This document shows, one piece after another, positions 9,364 to 19,496 of a DNA stretch of 64,000 bases. The stretch comes from Rhodococcoides fascians A25f. GTDB taxonomy: Bacteria > Actinomycetota > Actinomycetes > Mycobacteriales > Mycobacteriaceae. How positions within the stretch are numbered: position 1 is the stretch's first letter; the number at the start of each line of letters is the position of its first letter. The notes under the pieces are model-generated. The model had not been told where the DNA came from. It worked only from the letters and a program-made list of their open reading frames with translations, and ran no database searches. Where the stretch lies: assembly GCF_000760935.2 (NCBI RefSeq), contig NZ_CP049744.1, forward strand, positions 2,221,001 through 2,285,000. The letters are read 5' to 3'. The translations under genes were made by a program, and so were the position numbers.

Positions 9364-10125
9364 TCAGCTTCGATCGCGGGTTTGATACAGCGAAGGATCT
9401 ATGCCGAGTGTCTTCAGGTACGCCACCGGTTCGATGCTCGAGCCGTTGTTGCGTACCTCGAAGTGCAGATGCGGTCCTGTCGAATTGCCGGTGCTGCCGA
9501 CTGCTCCGAGTACGTCTCCCGGTGCCACCTCGTCGCCGACCGACACCGCGAGGCTGGACTGATGGCCGTAGTAGGTCTCGGTATTGCCGCTCTTGACCCG
9601 AACGAGCTTGCCGTAGCCGTCGCCCGCGTCTCCGGCCTGAACGACGGTTCCGCCGGTCACCGCATGGATGGGGGTCCCGCTGTCGGCGGCCAGGTCCACG
9701 CCCTGGTGGTACTGCGCGCCGTTGCCGGTCGGGTTGTTGCGTCCGCCGTAGCCGGAGGTGATGCGGTATTTGCCTGCATCGATCGGCAACACGGCACCGC
9801 CGAGACCGACGGTCGGCGGTGCGGTCGGTAGTTCGATCTCGGGAACATCTACAGTGCTCGGAGCGTCCGGCGAATCCGGTACCGACAGCACGTCGCCGTC
9901 GAGAACGATCGCCGCGACCTGGTTGATGAGAACACCGGTGGCGTCGAGCACCGCGGCGAGTATCGCGGCCCGCTGTTGGGCGTCCGGCTGGGGGATCGGG
10001 ATCTGAGGTAGTTCGATCGTGGGTTGAGCGGTGGCCACCGCTGGGCTGAGCAAGCCGGTTGTGCCGATGCACAGTGCTGCCGACAAGATCGAACCCGCTA
10101 TGACTCTGTGCATTCTGCGACCCAC
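9364..10125 (-). CDS. Secreted M23 family metallopeptidase
   Basis: A 253-residue secreted protein: signal peptide MGRRMHRVIAGSI with cleavage near AVATAQP, a Pro-rich and Asp-rich middle region (to about residue 115), then a lysostaphin-like M23 domain with the zinc ligands in YHQGVDLAA and GPHLHFEV and the GYGGR start typical of the family. It would cleave peptidoglycan stem peptides or cross-bridges outside the cell, or act as an inactive amidase activator, though the zinc motifs look intact. The GTG at 10125 was chosen because GAGGAGG lies six bases before it; the ATG at 10113 lacks this. The leader holds a 15-bp stem (see separate entry). Its paired L,D-transpeptidase neighbour suggests a cell-wall remodelling locus. 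Confidence 0.88.
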   Translation of the reverse strand: MGRRMHRVIAGSILSAALCIGTTGLLSPAVATAQPTIELPQIPIPQPDAQQRAAILAAVLDATGVLINQVAAIVLDGDVLSVPDSPDAPSTVDVPEIELPTAPPTVGLGGAVLPIDAGKYRITSGYGGRNNPTGNGAQYHQGVDLAADSGTPIHAVTGGTVVQAGDAGDGYGKLVRVKSGNTETYYGHQSSLAVSVGDEVAPGDVLGAVGSTGNSTGPHLHFEVRNNGSSIEPVAYLKTLGIDPSLYQTRDRS

Positions 10126-10143
10126 GAAAAGCCTCCTCGTCTG

Positions 10144-10181
10144 CGTCCTCCGCGCACCGTCGGATGGGTGCGCGCAGGACG
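10144..10181 (-). ncRNA. Stable hairpin in the M23 peptidase leader
   Basis: Two 15-base arms (10144-10158 and 10167-10181) pair over 14 positions with a single G-G mismatch around an 8-base loop. In the transcript the stem ends about 9 bases before the GAGGAGG ribosome-binding site. It has no T run after it, so it is not a standard intrinsic terminator. It may tune mRNA stability or translation; its class is not recognised. Confidence 0.6.
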
Positions 10182-10278
10182 TAAGAACATGTTCGGTGAC
10201 GCTTCGGGGCACGCTGAACTCACGTAGCAGAAAACACATGAATCACATTGGTACTTTTCTTCCCCAAAAGTGCCATTA

Positions 10279-10293
10279 GTAACCGTACGTCAC
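10279..10293. promoter_or_regulatory. Candidate MtrA-type operator upstream of the M23 gene
   Basis: GTAAC-N5-GTCAC, two GTNAC half-sites, about 155 bases before the M23 start. MtrA of actinobacteria recognises spaced GTNAC-like repeats and in Corynebacterium glutamicum controls peptidoglycan peptidase genes such as mepA. The assignment is inferred. Confidence 0.35.
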
Positions 10294-10400
10294 ATCAACC
10301 CCACAGGAAACCTGAAAGTTGAATTACAACAACGTAATTCGAGGTCAGGGTAGGTGCGTCGGAGCCTCGGGCCCCTCCGCGAGGGGTGAAATGAACGCAC

Positions 10401-10433
10401 GAAAAAGGCCGGCCTCGCGAGGAGACCGGCCTT
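10401..10433 (-). terminator. Terminator after tRNA-His
   Basis: AAGGCCGG and CCGGCCTT arms around a 13-base loop; on the minus strand the stem is followed by a T run. It lies just beyond the tRNA-His 3' end. The stretch 10182-10400 otherwise shows only the M23 promoter region. Confidence 0.75.
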
Positions 10434-10443
10434 CTTCGTATGG

Positions 10444-10516
10444 GGTGAGCGACGGGACTCGAACCCGCGACATCCAGGATCACAACCTGGTGCTCTACCA
10501 GCTGAACTACGCCCAC
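10444..10516 (-). tRNA. hisT: tRNA-His (anticodon GTG)
   Basis: Cloverleaf on the minus strand with acceptor GTGGGCG/CGCTCAC, anticodon loop TTGTGAT giving GTG, and T-arm GGTTCGAGTCC. A G at -1 (10517) can pair with the C discriminator at 10444, the histidine identity pair, and CCA is encoded at 10443-10441. A neighbouring orn matches the mycobacterial order. Confidence 0.95.
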
Positions 10517-10594
10517 CATTGCACGCGTCCGCAGAACCTTTTGGGGCTCTCCATCAGCAGCGTCGACAATACTAGCGGGTTGAATCCGCGGTTG

Positions 10595-11206
10595 CTAATC
10601 CGCCCCCGATTGCGTGTCGAGATCCTGAACAACGGCAGCGATGTCGCTGGTAGACGGCCCCGGCGCAGCCACGAAGGCCGTCCGGCGGTAGTACTGCAGT
10701 TCGTTGATCGACTCCTTGATGTCCGCCAGGGCGCGGTGTGCGAGGCCCTTGGCCGGCTGCCCGTAGTAGATCCGCGGGTACCACCGGCGGGAAAGTTCCT
10801 TGATCGAGCTGACGTCGATCATTCGGTAGTGGAGGTAGGTGTCGAGCGCGGTCATGTCGCGAGAGATGAATCCACGATCGGTCCCGATGGAGTTTCCCGC
10901 GAGCGGAACCGTGCCGGCCACCGGGACGTGCTCCTTGATGTACGCCAGTACGCGCTGCTCGGCCTCCTCCAGAGTCACCGTCGATGCGCGCACTTCGTCG
11001 GTCAAGCCCGACTTGGCGTGCATGTCGGTGACGACGGCAGGCATGTTCGCCAACGCGTCGTCGTCGGCGTGGATGACGATGTCGACACCCTCTCCGAGGA
11101 TGTTCAGCTCACTGTCGGTCACCAGCGCCGCAATTTCGATCAGCTTGTCCTTGCTCAGGTCCAAGCCGGTCATTTCACAGTCGATCCACACGAGTTTGTC
11201 CTGCAC
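10595..11206 (-). CDS. orn: Oligoribonuclease
   Basis: A 203-residue DEDDh 3'-5' exonuclease that degrades two- to five-base RNA fragments (and pGpG) to mononucleotides. Visible motifs: [10 protein letters not shown] (Exo I, with Asp and Glu metal ligands), [13 protein letters not shown] (Exo II region), and [11 protein letters not shown] (Exo III with His and Asp). Length and ends match the actinobacterial enzymes. The GTG at 11206 was preferred to the GTG at 11215 because a TAGTGT box sits seven bases before it and because homologues begin at QDKLVWID. Divergent from the HerA-like ATPase gene, as in mycobacteria. Confidence 0.95.
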   Translation of the reverse strand: MQDKLVWIDCEMTGLDLSKDKLIEIAALVTDSELNILGEGVDIVIHADDDALANMPAVVTDMHAKSGLTDEVRASTVTLEEAEQRVLAYIKEHVPVAGTVPLAGNSIGTDRGFISRDMTALDTYLHYRMIDVSSIKELSRRWYPRIYYGQPAKGLAHRALADIKESINELQYYRRTAFVAAPGPSTSDIAAVVQDLDTQSGAD

Positions 11207-11213
11207 GCGCTCC

Positions 11214-11219
11214 ACACTA
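11214..11219 (-). promoter_or_regulatory. Leaderless-type -10 box of orn
   Basis: TAGTGT on the minus strand, 7 bases before the GTG at 11206. Confidence 0.55.
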
Positions 11220-11300
11220 GTGCGAGCTGTGATGCCACTAGGGTTTGCGGTGGCGATCGAACCAGTTCAGCACCAGCACACGTTCACGGAGGACGCGGAC

Positions 11301-13025
11301 ATGACAGTCGACCCGACCCAGCCGGCACCCACACTCAGCCCTGCCGAGAGGGCGAAGGCGGCCAAGGCGGCGGCCGTCGAAGCCGCACGGGTGGCTGCCG
11401 AAGCTCTGGCTGCAGCGGACGCCGCCGAGGCCGAGGCGCTTGCCGCGGAACAAGGGTCGACACCGACAGCGAACGGCAAGGCTGCCGAGATTGCCGCCGG
11501 CTACGCATCATCAGGTGCCGCACTGGAACTGGGAACCGTGGTTCTCGACGGCGTCACCGACCCCGCTGCTCGCATCCGAATTCCGTTGGCCACGTTGAAC
11601 AGGCACGGTCTTGTTGCCGGGGCCACCGGAACCGGTAAGACGAAGACGTTGCAGGGAATTGCCGAACAGCTCTCTGCAGCAGGGGTTCCCGTCGTCATGG
11701 CCGATGTCAAAGGCGATCTGTCGGGACTGTCCGCGCCGGGCGAGGACAACGAGAAGATTCGGAGCCGTGCTGCGGACACCGGGCTCACGGACTGGGCTCC
11801 GGCCGGACACCCGGTGCAGTTTCTTTCTCTCGGCACCGAGGGAATCGGAGTGCCGGTCCGTGCCACCATCACTGCGTTCGGTCCGATCTTGCTCAGTAAA
11901 GTGTTGGGGCTGAACAATACTCAGGAGTCCACCCTCGGTCTGATTTTCCACTGGGCCGACTCCCAGGGGCTCGCCCTGCTCGACCTCAAGGACCTGCGGT
12001 CGGTGATCATGCACCTGACCAGTGATGAGGGAAAGGCAGATCTCAAGGGCATCGGCGGGGTCTCCTCGGCCACCGCAGGAGTGATTCTGCGCGCGCTGGT
12101 CAACCTGGAGGCAGACGGAGGAGACACCTTCTTCGGTGAGCCGGAACTCGAGACCGAGGACCTGCTTCGCGTCGGACCGGACGGTAGAGGGGTCATCACT
12201 CTGTTCGAGCTCGGGGCTCAGGCGTCGCGGCCGGTGATGTTCTCCACGTTCTTGATGTGGGTGCTCGCCGACCTGTTCCAGACGCTGCCCGAAGTCGGTG
12301 ACATCGACAAGCCCAAGCTCGTCTTCATCTTCGACGAGGCGCACCTGCTGTTCGCCGACGCCTCGAAAGCTTTTCTGCAGCAGGTGGAGCAGACGGTCAA
12401 GCTCATTCGTTCCAAGGGTGTCGGCGTCTTCTTCTGCACGCAGCTGCCAACCGACGTTCCCAACGACGTGCTCTCACAACTGGGCGCACGTATTCAGCAC
12501 GCTCTGCGCGCCTTCACGCCCGATGATCAGAAGGCGTTGAACAAGACGGTGCGCACGTACCCCAAGACCGACGCGTACGACCTCGAAAAGGCGCTGACGT
12601 CGTTGGGGACCGGCGAAGCAATCGTGACGGTGCTCTCGGAGAAAGGCGCGCCGACACCGGTGGCGTGGACGAAGATTCGTCCGCCCCGCTCACTGATGGA
12701 CACCATCGGCAACGACGCCATCGCCGCGGCCGCGTCGTCGAGCACCCTGTCCGCGAAGTACCGTGAAACGATCGATCGCGAGTCGGCCTACGAGCGGATG
12801 AACGCGCGCGTGGCGAATGTGCCTGCTCCGACCGAGAAGTTCGACATCCCGCCGCTGCCTGCCGATCTGCCCGATCTTCCCCCGATCGAGCCTGACGGCC
12901 CGTCGGCTGCCGAGCGCATCATGGGCAATCCGGCGCTCAAGAGCTTCCTGCGATCGGCTGCTTCGGCGGCCGGGCGGGAAATCTCGCGCAGTATCTTCGG
13001 AACCGGACGCCGGCGCCGGCGCTAG
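11301..13025 (+). CDS. HerA-like DUF853 ATPase (YjgR family)
   Basis: A 574-residue protein. Residues about 1-60 form an Ala/Glu-rich helix, possibly coiled coil. The ATPase core has Walker A GATGTGKT (about residue 108), Walker B KLVFIFDEAHLLF (about 335) and a downstream RIQHALRAFTP segment typical of the HerA/VirB4-like P-loop family; it ends in a basic RRRRR tail. E. coli YjgR and M. tuberculosis Rv2510c are relatives; the role is unknown, perhaps DNA- or nucleic-acid-linked. ATG 11301 follows GGAGG by eight bases. Its stop codon shares the bases CTAG with the stop of the convergent cmrA gene. Confidence 0.88.
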   Translation: MTVDPTQPAPTLSPAERAKAAKAAAVEAARVAAEALAAADAAEAEALAAEQGSTPTANGKAAEIAAGYASSGAALELGTVVLDGVTDPAARIRIPLATLNRHGLVAGATGTGKTKTLQGIAEQLSAAGVPVVMADVKGDLSGLSAPGEDNEKIRSRAADTGLTDWAPAGHPVQFLSLGTEGIGVPVRATITAFGPILLSKVLGLNNTQESTLGLIFHWADSQGLALLDLKDLRSVIMHLTSDEGKADLKGIGGVSSATAGVILRALVNLEADGGDTFFGEPELETEDLLRVGPDGRGVITLFELGAQASRPVMFSTFLMWVLADLFQTLPEVGDIDKPKLVFIFDEAHLLFADASKAFLQQVEQTVKLIRSKGVGVFFCTQLPTDVPNDVLSQLGARIQHALRAFTPDDQKALNKTVRTYPKTDAYDLEKALTSLGTGEAIVTVLSEKGAPTPVAWTKIRPPRSLMDTIGNDAIAAAASSSTLSAKYRETIDRESAYERMNARVANVPAPTEKFDIPPLPADLPDLPPIEPDGPSAAERIMGNPALKSFLRSAASAAGREISRSIFGTGRRRRR

Positions 13026-13825
13026 CTGCCGAGCTTCTTGTAGAAGCTGCCGATGATCGGTGCGGAGATGCTGCGTGGGCTGTACTGCCCGGCGACCGAC
13101 ATGCCCTTGCTCAGCAGGCCCGGGACGACGCGCATCTTGTTCTTCGCGAGGCCGTCGAGGGACAGCTTCGCGGTGTAGGCGCTGTCGATCCACAGGAAGT
13201 CGGGAACCATCTTGTCGACGATCGAGGCATCGGCCGGGTCGGGTGTCTCGGTGCGGACCGGGCCCGGAGCGAGCAGGGTGACGTTGACGCCGGTGCCCGC
13301 GAGCTCGCCGCGCAGCGACTCCGAGAAGGTGTTGACGAAGGCTTTCGTCGCGGCGTAGGTCGCGTTGTTGGGGATGGCCATGTTGCCCGCCGCCGATCCG
13401 GTGATGAGGATTCCGCCTGCTCCGCGACCGATCATGCCGGGCATGACCGCCAACGTGAGGTCGTGCACGGCAACGGCATTGAGCTCCACCTGATCGCGCT
13501 CGTACGCCGGGTCCAGACCGGCCACCGGTCCGAACGTCGCGATGCCCGCGTTGTTGCACAGGATGGAGATCTCGCGCTCGGACAGCTCGGTGACCAGTGC
13601 CTGCCGCTGCTCACGATTCGACAGATCCGACTGACGCACCTCGACGGCAACGCCGTGCTCGGCTGTGAGCTTCGCAGCCAACGCCTCGAGCAGCTCGCCG
13701 CGTCGAGCCACCACGATCAGCGAGTGACCACGGGCGGCGAGTTCGGTTGCCAGGGCTTCACCGATACCGGAGGAGGCTCCGGTGACGACGGCGCGGGCAT
13801 CGGGGTTGGGCTTGGGCAGGCTCAC
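13022..13825 (-). CDS. cmrA: Mycolate reductase CmrA-like short-chain dehydrogenase
   Basis: A 267-residue classical SDR: TGASSGIG cofactor motif near residue 16, NNAG (about residue 91), catalytic Ser in ITGSAAGN and YAATK (about residue 157-161). The order orn, DUF853 ATPase, SDR reproduces M. tuberculosis Rv2511, Rv2510c, Rv2509; Rv2509 and its Corynebacterium homologue CmrA reduce the beta-keto group of newly condensed mycolates. That fits a mycolic-acid producer and the C-terminal SFYKKLG end. The reaction is NADPH-dependent reduction of 3-oxo mycolate to mature mycolate at the cell membrane. Function by synteny and family; not proven from residues alone. Confidence 0.8.
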   Translation of the reverse strand: MSLPKPNPDARAVVTGASSGIGEALATELAARGHSLIVVARRGELLEALAAKLTAEHGVAVEVRQSDLSNREQRQALVTELSEREISILCNNAGIATFGPVAGLDPAYERDQVELNAVAVHDLTLAVMPGMIGRGAGGILITGSAAGNMAIPNNATYAATKAFVNTFSESLRGELAGTGVNVTLLAPGPVRTETPDPADASIVDKMVPDFLWIDSAYTAKLSLDGLAKNKMRVVPGLLSKGMSVAGQYSPRSISAPIIGSFYKKLGS

Positions 13826-13848
13826 GGTGAGACAGGCTAGCGGACAGA

Positions 13849-16418
<2,570 letters not shown>

Positions 16419-16423
16419 AACCG

Positions 16424-16429
16424 AGAGTA
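16424..16429 (-). promoter_or_regulatory. Leaderless-type -10 box of the padR operon
   Basis: TACTCT on the minus strand, 5 bases before the GTG at 16418. Confidence 0.45.
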
Positions 16430-16431
16430 TG

Positions 16432-16455
16432 TATGCAACGTGGTGACTATGCAAC
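16432..16455. promoter_or_regulatory. Candidate PadR operator: direct repeat TATGCAAC
   Basis: Two exact copies of TATGCAAC (16432-16439 and 16448-16455), 16 bases apart, in the divergent promoter region between padR and the MFS gene. Confidence 0.4.
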
Positions 16456-16487
16456 TAGGTGCACCGAAGAATTCGGAATCCGCGGTC

Positions 16488-16493
16488 TAGTGT
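16488..16493 (+). promoter_or_regulatory. Leaderless-type -10 box of the MFS gene
   Basis: TAGTGT followed by 8 bases and the ATG at 16502. Confidence 0.5.
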
Positions 16494-16501
16494 TGGCAAC
16501 C

Positions 16502-17824
16502 ATGGGAACCCAGCCGGAGGCCGCTGTCGTCGGAGTCGCAACCACTCGTAAACAGGTCACTGCCTGGGGATTCTGGGATTGGGGCTCGGCTGCGTTCAAT
16601 GCCGTGATTCTCACGTTCGTGTTCTCGGTGTATCTCACCGACGCCGTCGGCGACGACCTGCCCGGCTCGATCTCGGCCACTACCTGGTTCAGCTGGTCCA
16701 TCGCACTGTCGAGCGTCGTCATCGCGCTCCTGGCGCCGGTGTGCGGGCAGTACTTCGACGCGCGCGGCAAACGGAGATGGTTGCTGGGAGTGTTGACTGC
16801 ACTGACCGTCGTGGCCATGGCCGGTCTGTTCTTCGTCCAGGACAACTATCACTATCTCTGGCTCGGTCTGTTGCTGCTCGGTCTCGGATCCATCATGTTC
16901 GAGTTGGCCAGCATCCCGTACAACTCGATGCTGCGGCAGGTCTCCACTCCGGAGAACATCGGTCGCGTATCCGGATTCGGTTGGGCGATGGGCTATTTCG
17001 GTGGGATCGTGCTGCTTCTCCTGTGCTACCTGGGCTTCATCGTCGGCGACGGCGACACTCGGGGCTTGCTGGGGTTGACCACCGACGGTGGCCTGAACAT
17101 CAGACTCGTCGCCGTACTCGCGGCCGTATGGTTCGCGGTCTCGGCCATCCCGGTGATGTTCGCAGTTCCCGAAGTGCCCATGGCCGTTGCCGATCCCACT
17201 GCTGCACAGGCCGGGTTCGCGGAGTCCTATCGCGTCCTCTTTCGCGATGTGCGCGAGTTGTGGAGTGCAGACCGACGCGCCGTCTACTACCTGATCGCCA
17301 GCGCGCTGTTCCGAGACGGACTGGCAGGTGTCTTCACCTTCGGGGCCGTTCTCGCCGTCAGCGTCTACGGCATCGGCGCGGCGGACGTACTGCTGTTCGG
17401 CGTTGCCGCCAACGTCATCGCAGGCCTCGGTGCCATCGTCGCCGGACGGTTCGACGACAGAATCGGACCCAAGAAGGTCATCGTCTTCTCGCTCACGTCC
17501 ATGATCGCGGCCGGAACCATCCTGCTGTTCGTTTCGGGGCCGACGATGTTCTGGATCTTCGGGCTCATCCTGTGCCTGTTCGTGGGCCCCGCGCAATCTT
17601 CTGCGCGTACCTTCCTGGCCCGACTGGCACCTCCCGGGCGAGAAGGTCAGTTCTTCGGACTGTTCGCGACGACGGGTCGTGCCGCGTCGTTCCTCGCGCC
17701 GTCCCTGTTCGGCCTGTTCGTGTGGATGTTCGACGCCGATCGCGCGGGTATCGCCGGGCTGATCATCGTCCTTGCCGCCGGGCTGCTGGCGTTGCTGAAG
17801 GTGCGGGCTCCGGAGCAGGTCTAA
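16502..17824 (+). CDS. MFS transporter, UMF1/Atg22-like
   Basis: A 440-residue integral membrane protein with about twelve hydrophobic segments. The N-terminal WGFWDWGSAAFNAV segment, the FDARGKRR loop between helices 2 and 3, and the IPYNSML motif after helix 4 match the UMF1 (Atg22-like) group of the major facilitator superfamily; RFDDRIGPKK forms the second-half MFS motif. The substrate is unknown. It starts 84 bases from the divergent padR gene and shares its putative operator; its stop overlaps that of the convergent hydrolase by three bases. Efflux of a compound sensed by PadR is plausible. Confidence 0.85.
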   Translation: MGTQPEAAVVGVATTRKQVTAWGFWDWGSAAFNAVILTFVFSVYLTDAVGDDLPGSISATTWFSWSIALSSVVIALLAPVCGQYFDARGKRRWLLGVLTALTVVAMAGLFFVQDNYHYLWLGLLLLGLGSIMFELASIPYNSMLRQVSTPENIGRVSGFGWAMGYFGGIVLLLLCYLGFIVGDGDTRGLLGLTTDGGLNIRLVAVLAAVWFAVSAIPVMFAVPEVPMAVADPTAAQAGFAESYRVLFRDVRELWSADRRAVYYLIASALFRDGLAGVFTFGAVLAVSVYGIGAADVLLFGVAANVIAGLGAIVAGRFDDRIGPKKVIVFSLTSMIAAGTILLFVSGPTMFWIFGLILCLFVGPAQSSARTFLARLAPPGREGQFFGLFATTGRAASFLAPSLFGLFVWMFDADRAGIAGLIIVLAAGLLALLKVRAPEQV

Positions 17825-18639
17825 ACGGAGTCGATACGGGCCAGGATCTCGGCAGTGAGTTCCCCGGGGGCTTCCTCGGGGATCCAATGGGAGATGCCGT
17901 CGAGTTCGACGAATCGGTACGGCGCATCGACGAATTCGCCGCAGCGCTCGGCACCGGCTCGGCCGATGGCGGTGTCGCCGTTGCTCCAGACATAGGTGGT
18001 GGGGACGGTCACCGGCGGGAGGTTCGCGAACTCCCTGGTCATCGCGGCGTACCAACTCGATGCGGCCGTCAGTGCCCCGGGGACGGTGAGATGCCGAACG
18101 TACTCGTCGTCGAGGCTCTCGGCACCGAACATCGCGCGCAGACGCTGTGCGTCGTTCTCCACCAGAACTCGCTCGGCCTTCTCCGGCTTCCGAAGCAGAC
18201 CGAAGTACTGCGACCGCTCCTGCTGATCCGGATCCTCGCGGATGGCCCAGTTGAACGCCGCCGAATGCGGAACCGATGCGGCGGTGAGCGTGCGGACACG
18301 ATCGGGGTGTTCGGCCGCCAGGTGCCAGGCAACCACCGCACCCCAGTCGTGTCCGACCAGGTGCGCCGACGGTAGATCGAGCGCGTCGAGCAAACCGAGG
18401 ATGTCACCGGTGAGCTGCTCGATGCGATAGTGCTCGACCCCGATCGGGCGGGCACCGGGGGAGTATCCCCGCTGATTGGGCGCGATCACGCGGCAACCCG
18501 CGGCGACGAGTCCGGGGGTCACGCTGGCCCACGACGCGTTGGTTTGCGGAAAGCCGTGCAGCGCAACAACTGGAACTCCATCCGAGGGGCCCGCCATCGC
18601 AACCTCGAATACGTACGCGCCGACACTTACCTCGGACAT
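17821..18639 (-). CDS. Alpha/beta hydrolase, epoxide hydrolase-like
   Basis: A 272-residue enzyme with the oxyanion HGFPQT motif, nucleophile elbow GHDWGA (Asp nucleophile rather than Ser, as in epoxide hydrolases and haloalkane dehalogenases), a lid region (about residues 130-200) and a catalytic His in GISHWIPEE. The ATG at 18639 was preferred over an upstream GTG because AAGGGAAG precedes it by 4-5 bases. It follows the TetR gene by 35 bases on the same strand and is likely cotranscribed. A role tied to the lipid genes controlled by that regulator is possible but unproven. Confidence 0.82.
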   Translation of the reverse strand: MSEVSVGAYVFEVAMAGPSDGVPVVALHGFPQTNASWASVTPGLVAAGCRVIAPNQRGYSPGARPIGVEHYRIEQLTGDILGLLDALDLPSAHLVGHDWGAVVAWHLAAEHPDRVRTLTAASVPHSAAFNWAIREDPDQQERSQYFGLLRKPEKAERVLVENDAQRLRAMFGAESLDDEYVRHLTVPGALTAASSWYAAMTREFANLPPVTVPTTYVWSNGDTAIGRAGAERCGEFVDAPYRFVELDGISHWIPEEAPGELTAEILARIDSV

Positions 18640-18674
18640 GAACTTCCCTTCGTGGACGTGTTCTTCTCGAACGG

Positions 18675-19301
18675 TCAAGCCCGCCGTGGTTCCCATCGGC
18701 TCATCCCGAGCATGATCATGCGGATCTGCTTCTCGGTCCGCTCGATCAGATCCTTCTCGTTCTGGCTACCCGGTCTGTCGATTTCCAACAGGCCGACCAC
18801 CGCCGTGAGCATCGTCGAGACGAGCAGATCGGCGGTCATCTCCAGATCGGCGACGTCCCACTGCTCGAGACCGGGCATGCGGGAGAGATCGATGGTCAGC
18901 TCACTGACGAACAGTCGGAGCTCGGTGGCGAAGGCGCGCCGAACCTCGGTGACGCCGCCGTACCGCTCACGACTGAGAAAACGGAACTGATCCTCGTGGC
19001 TCCGAACCTGGCGGACCAGGATGCCGAAGGATTCGGTTGCCGTCTTGGCGCTCGGGTTGCGACGGGCGTCGCGCAACATCTGCCGCAGCATGCGCATGCT
19101 GTCCTCGACGAGAGCGACGCCCAGATCCTCCATCGAGGCGAAGTGGCGGTAGAACGCAGTGGGAACGATGCCGGCCGATCGAGCGACCTCGCGCAGGCTG
19201 ACACTGGCGAAGGATCGTTCGCGTAGCAGGTCGAGGGTGCCCTCGATGAGGGCTTGACGCGTGCGCTCCTTGCGCTCGGCGCGGGTCCCCGGTTCTGTCA
19301 C
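18675..19301 (-). CDS. TetR family regulator, DesT/FabR-like
   Basis: A 208-residue repressor. The helix-turn-helix spans about residues 10-60 (RAERKERTRQALIEGTLDLL, then SLREVARSAGIVPTAFYRHF), with a C-terminal ligand domain. The VPTAFYRHF recognition helix is common in regulators of unsaturated fatty-acid genes. It is divergent from the ferredoxin reductase/desaturase pair and the promoter holds a palindrome, so repression of desaturation in response to acyl-CoA saturation, as for Pseudomonas DesT, is the best model. The GTG at 19301 follows a TAAACT box by seven bases. Confidence 0.82.
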   Translation of the reverse strand: MTEPGTRAERKERTRQALIEGTLDLLRERSFASVSLREVARSAGIVPTAFYRHFASMEDLGVALVEDSMRMLRQMLRDARRNPSAKTATESFGILVRQVRSHEDQFRFLSRERYGGVTEVRRAFATELRLFVSELTIDLSRMPGLEQWDVADLEMTADLLVSTMLTAVVGLLEIDRPGSQNEKDLIERTEKQIRMIMLGMSRWEPRRA

Positions 19302-19308
19302 AACGTCC

Positions 19309-19314
19309 AGTTTA
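19309..19314 (-). promoter_or_regulatory. Leaderless-type -10 box of the TetR gene
   Basis: TAAACT on the minus strand, 7 bases before the GTG at 19301. Confidence 0.5.
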
Positions 19315-19380
19315 TGGGCGCGCATTCTGTGACCTTCCTTCCGGTTCTACCCGGACCCCCGGCGACGGCCGTTTTTGCTG

Positions 19381-19396
19381 TGTAACGACCGTCACA
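19381..19396. promoter_or_regulatory. CRP/GlxR-like palindrome
   Basis: TGTAA-N6-TCACA, one base from the TGTGA-N6-TCACA consensus, lying just before the TTGACA at 19403-19408. Confidence 0.4.
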
Positions 19397-19402
19397 TAAA
19401 CG

Positions 19403-19408
19403 TTGACA
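19403..19408 (+). promoter_or_regulatory. Consensus -35 box of the reductase/desaturase operon
   Basis: Perfect TTGACA. No equally clear -10 is visible at 16-18 bases; CACACT lies 19 bases downstream. Confidence 0.4.
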
Positions 19409-19439
19409 GGTACCGGTGTCGCTCTGTCACACTCATGTT

Positions 19440-19457
19440 AGTGCACAATCGTTCACT
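19440..19457. promoter_or_regulatory. Candidate TetR (DesT-like) operator
   Basis: An 18-base imperfect palindrome (AGTGCAC-N4-GTTCACT; seven of nine pairs match) between the promoter and the ribosome-binding site of the ferredoxin reductase gene. Confidence 0.5.
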
Positions 19458-19496
19458 GAATGGGTCGTTGGTTTCGATCCGGTTAGGGAGGATGGA

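Noticed and set aside
10144..10293. c-di-AMP (ydaO) riboswitch before the M23 gene
   Set aside because: I searched the leader by eye for the conserved core of that class and did not find it; only a single strong hairpin is present.
16579..18375. 598-residue open frame on the plus strand across the MFS and hydrolase genes
   Set aside because: Arg/Gly-rich shadow typical of shifted frames in high-GC DNA; it spans two real convergent genes.
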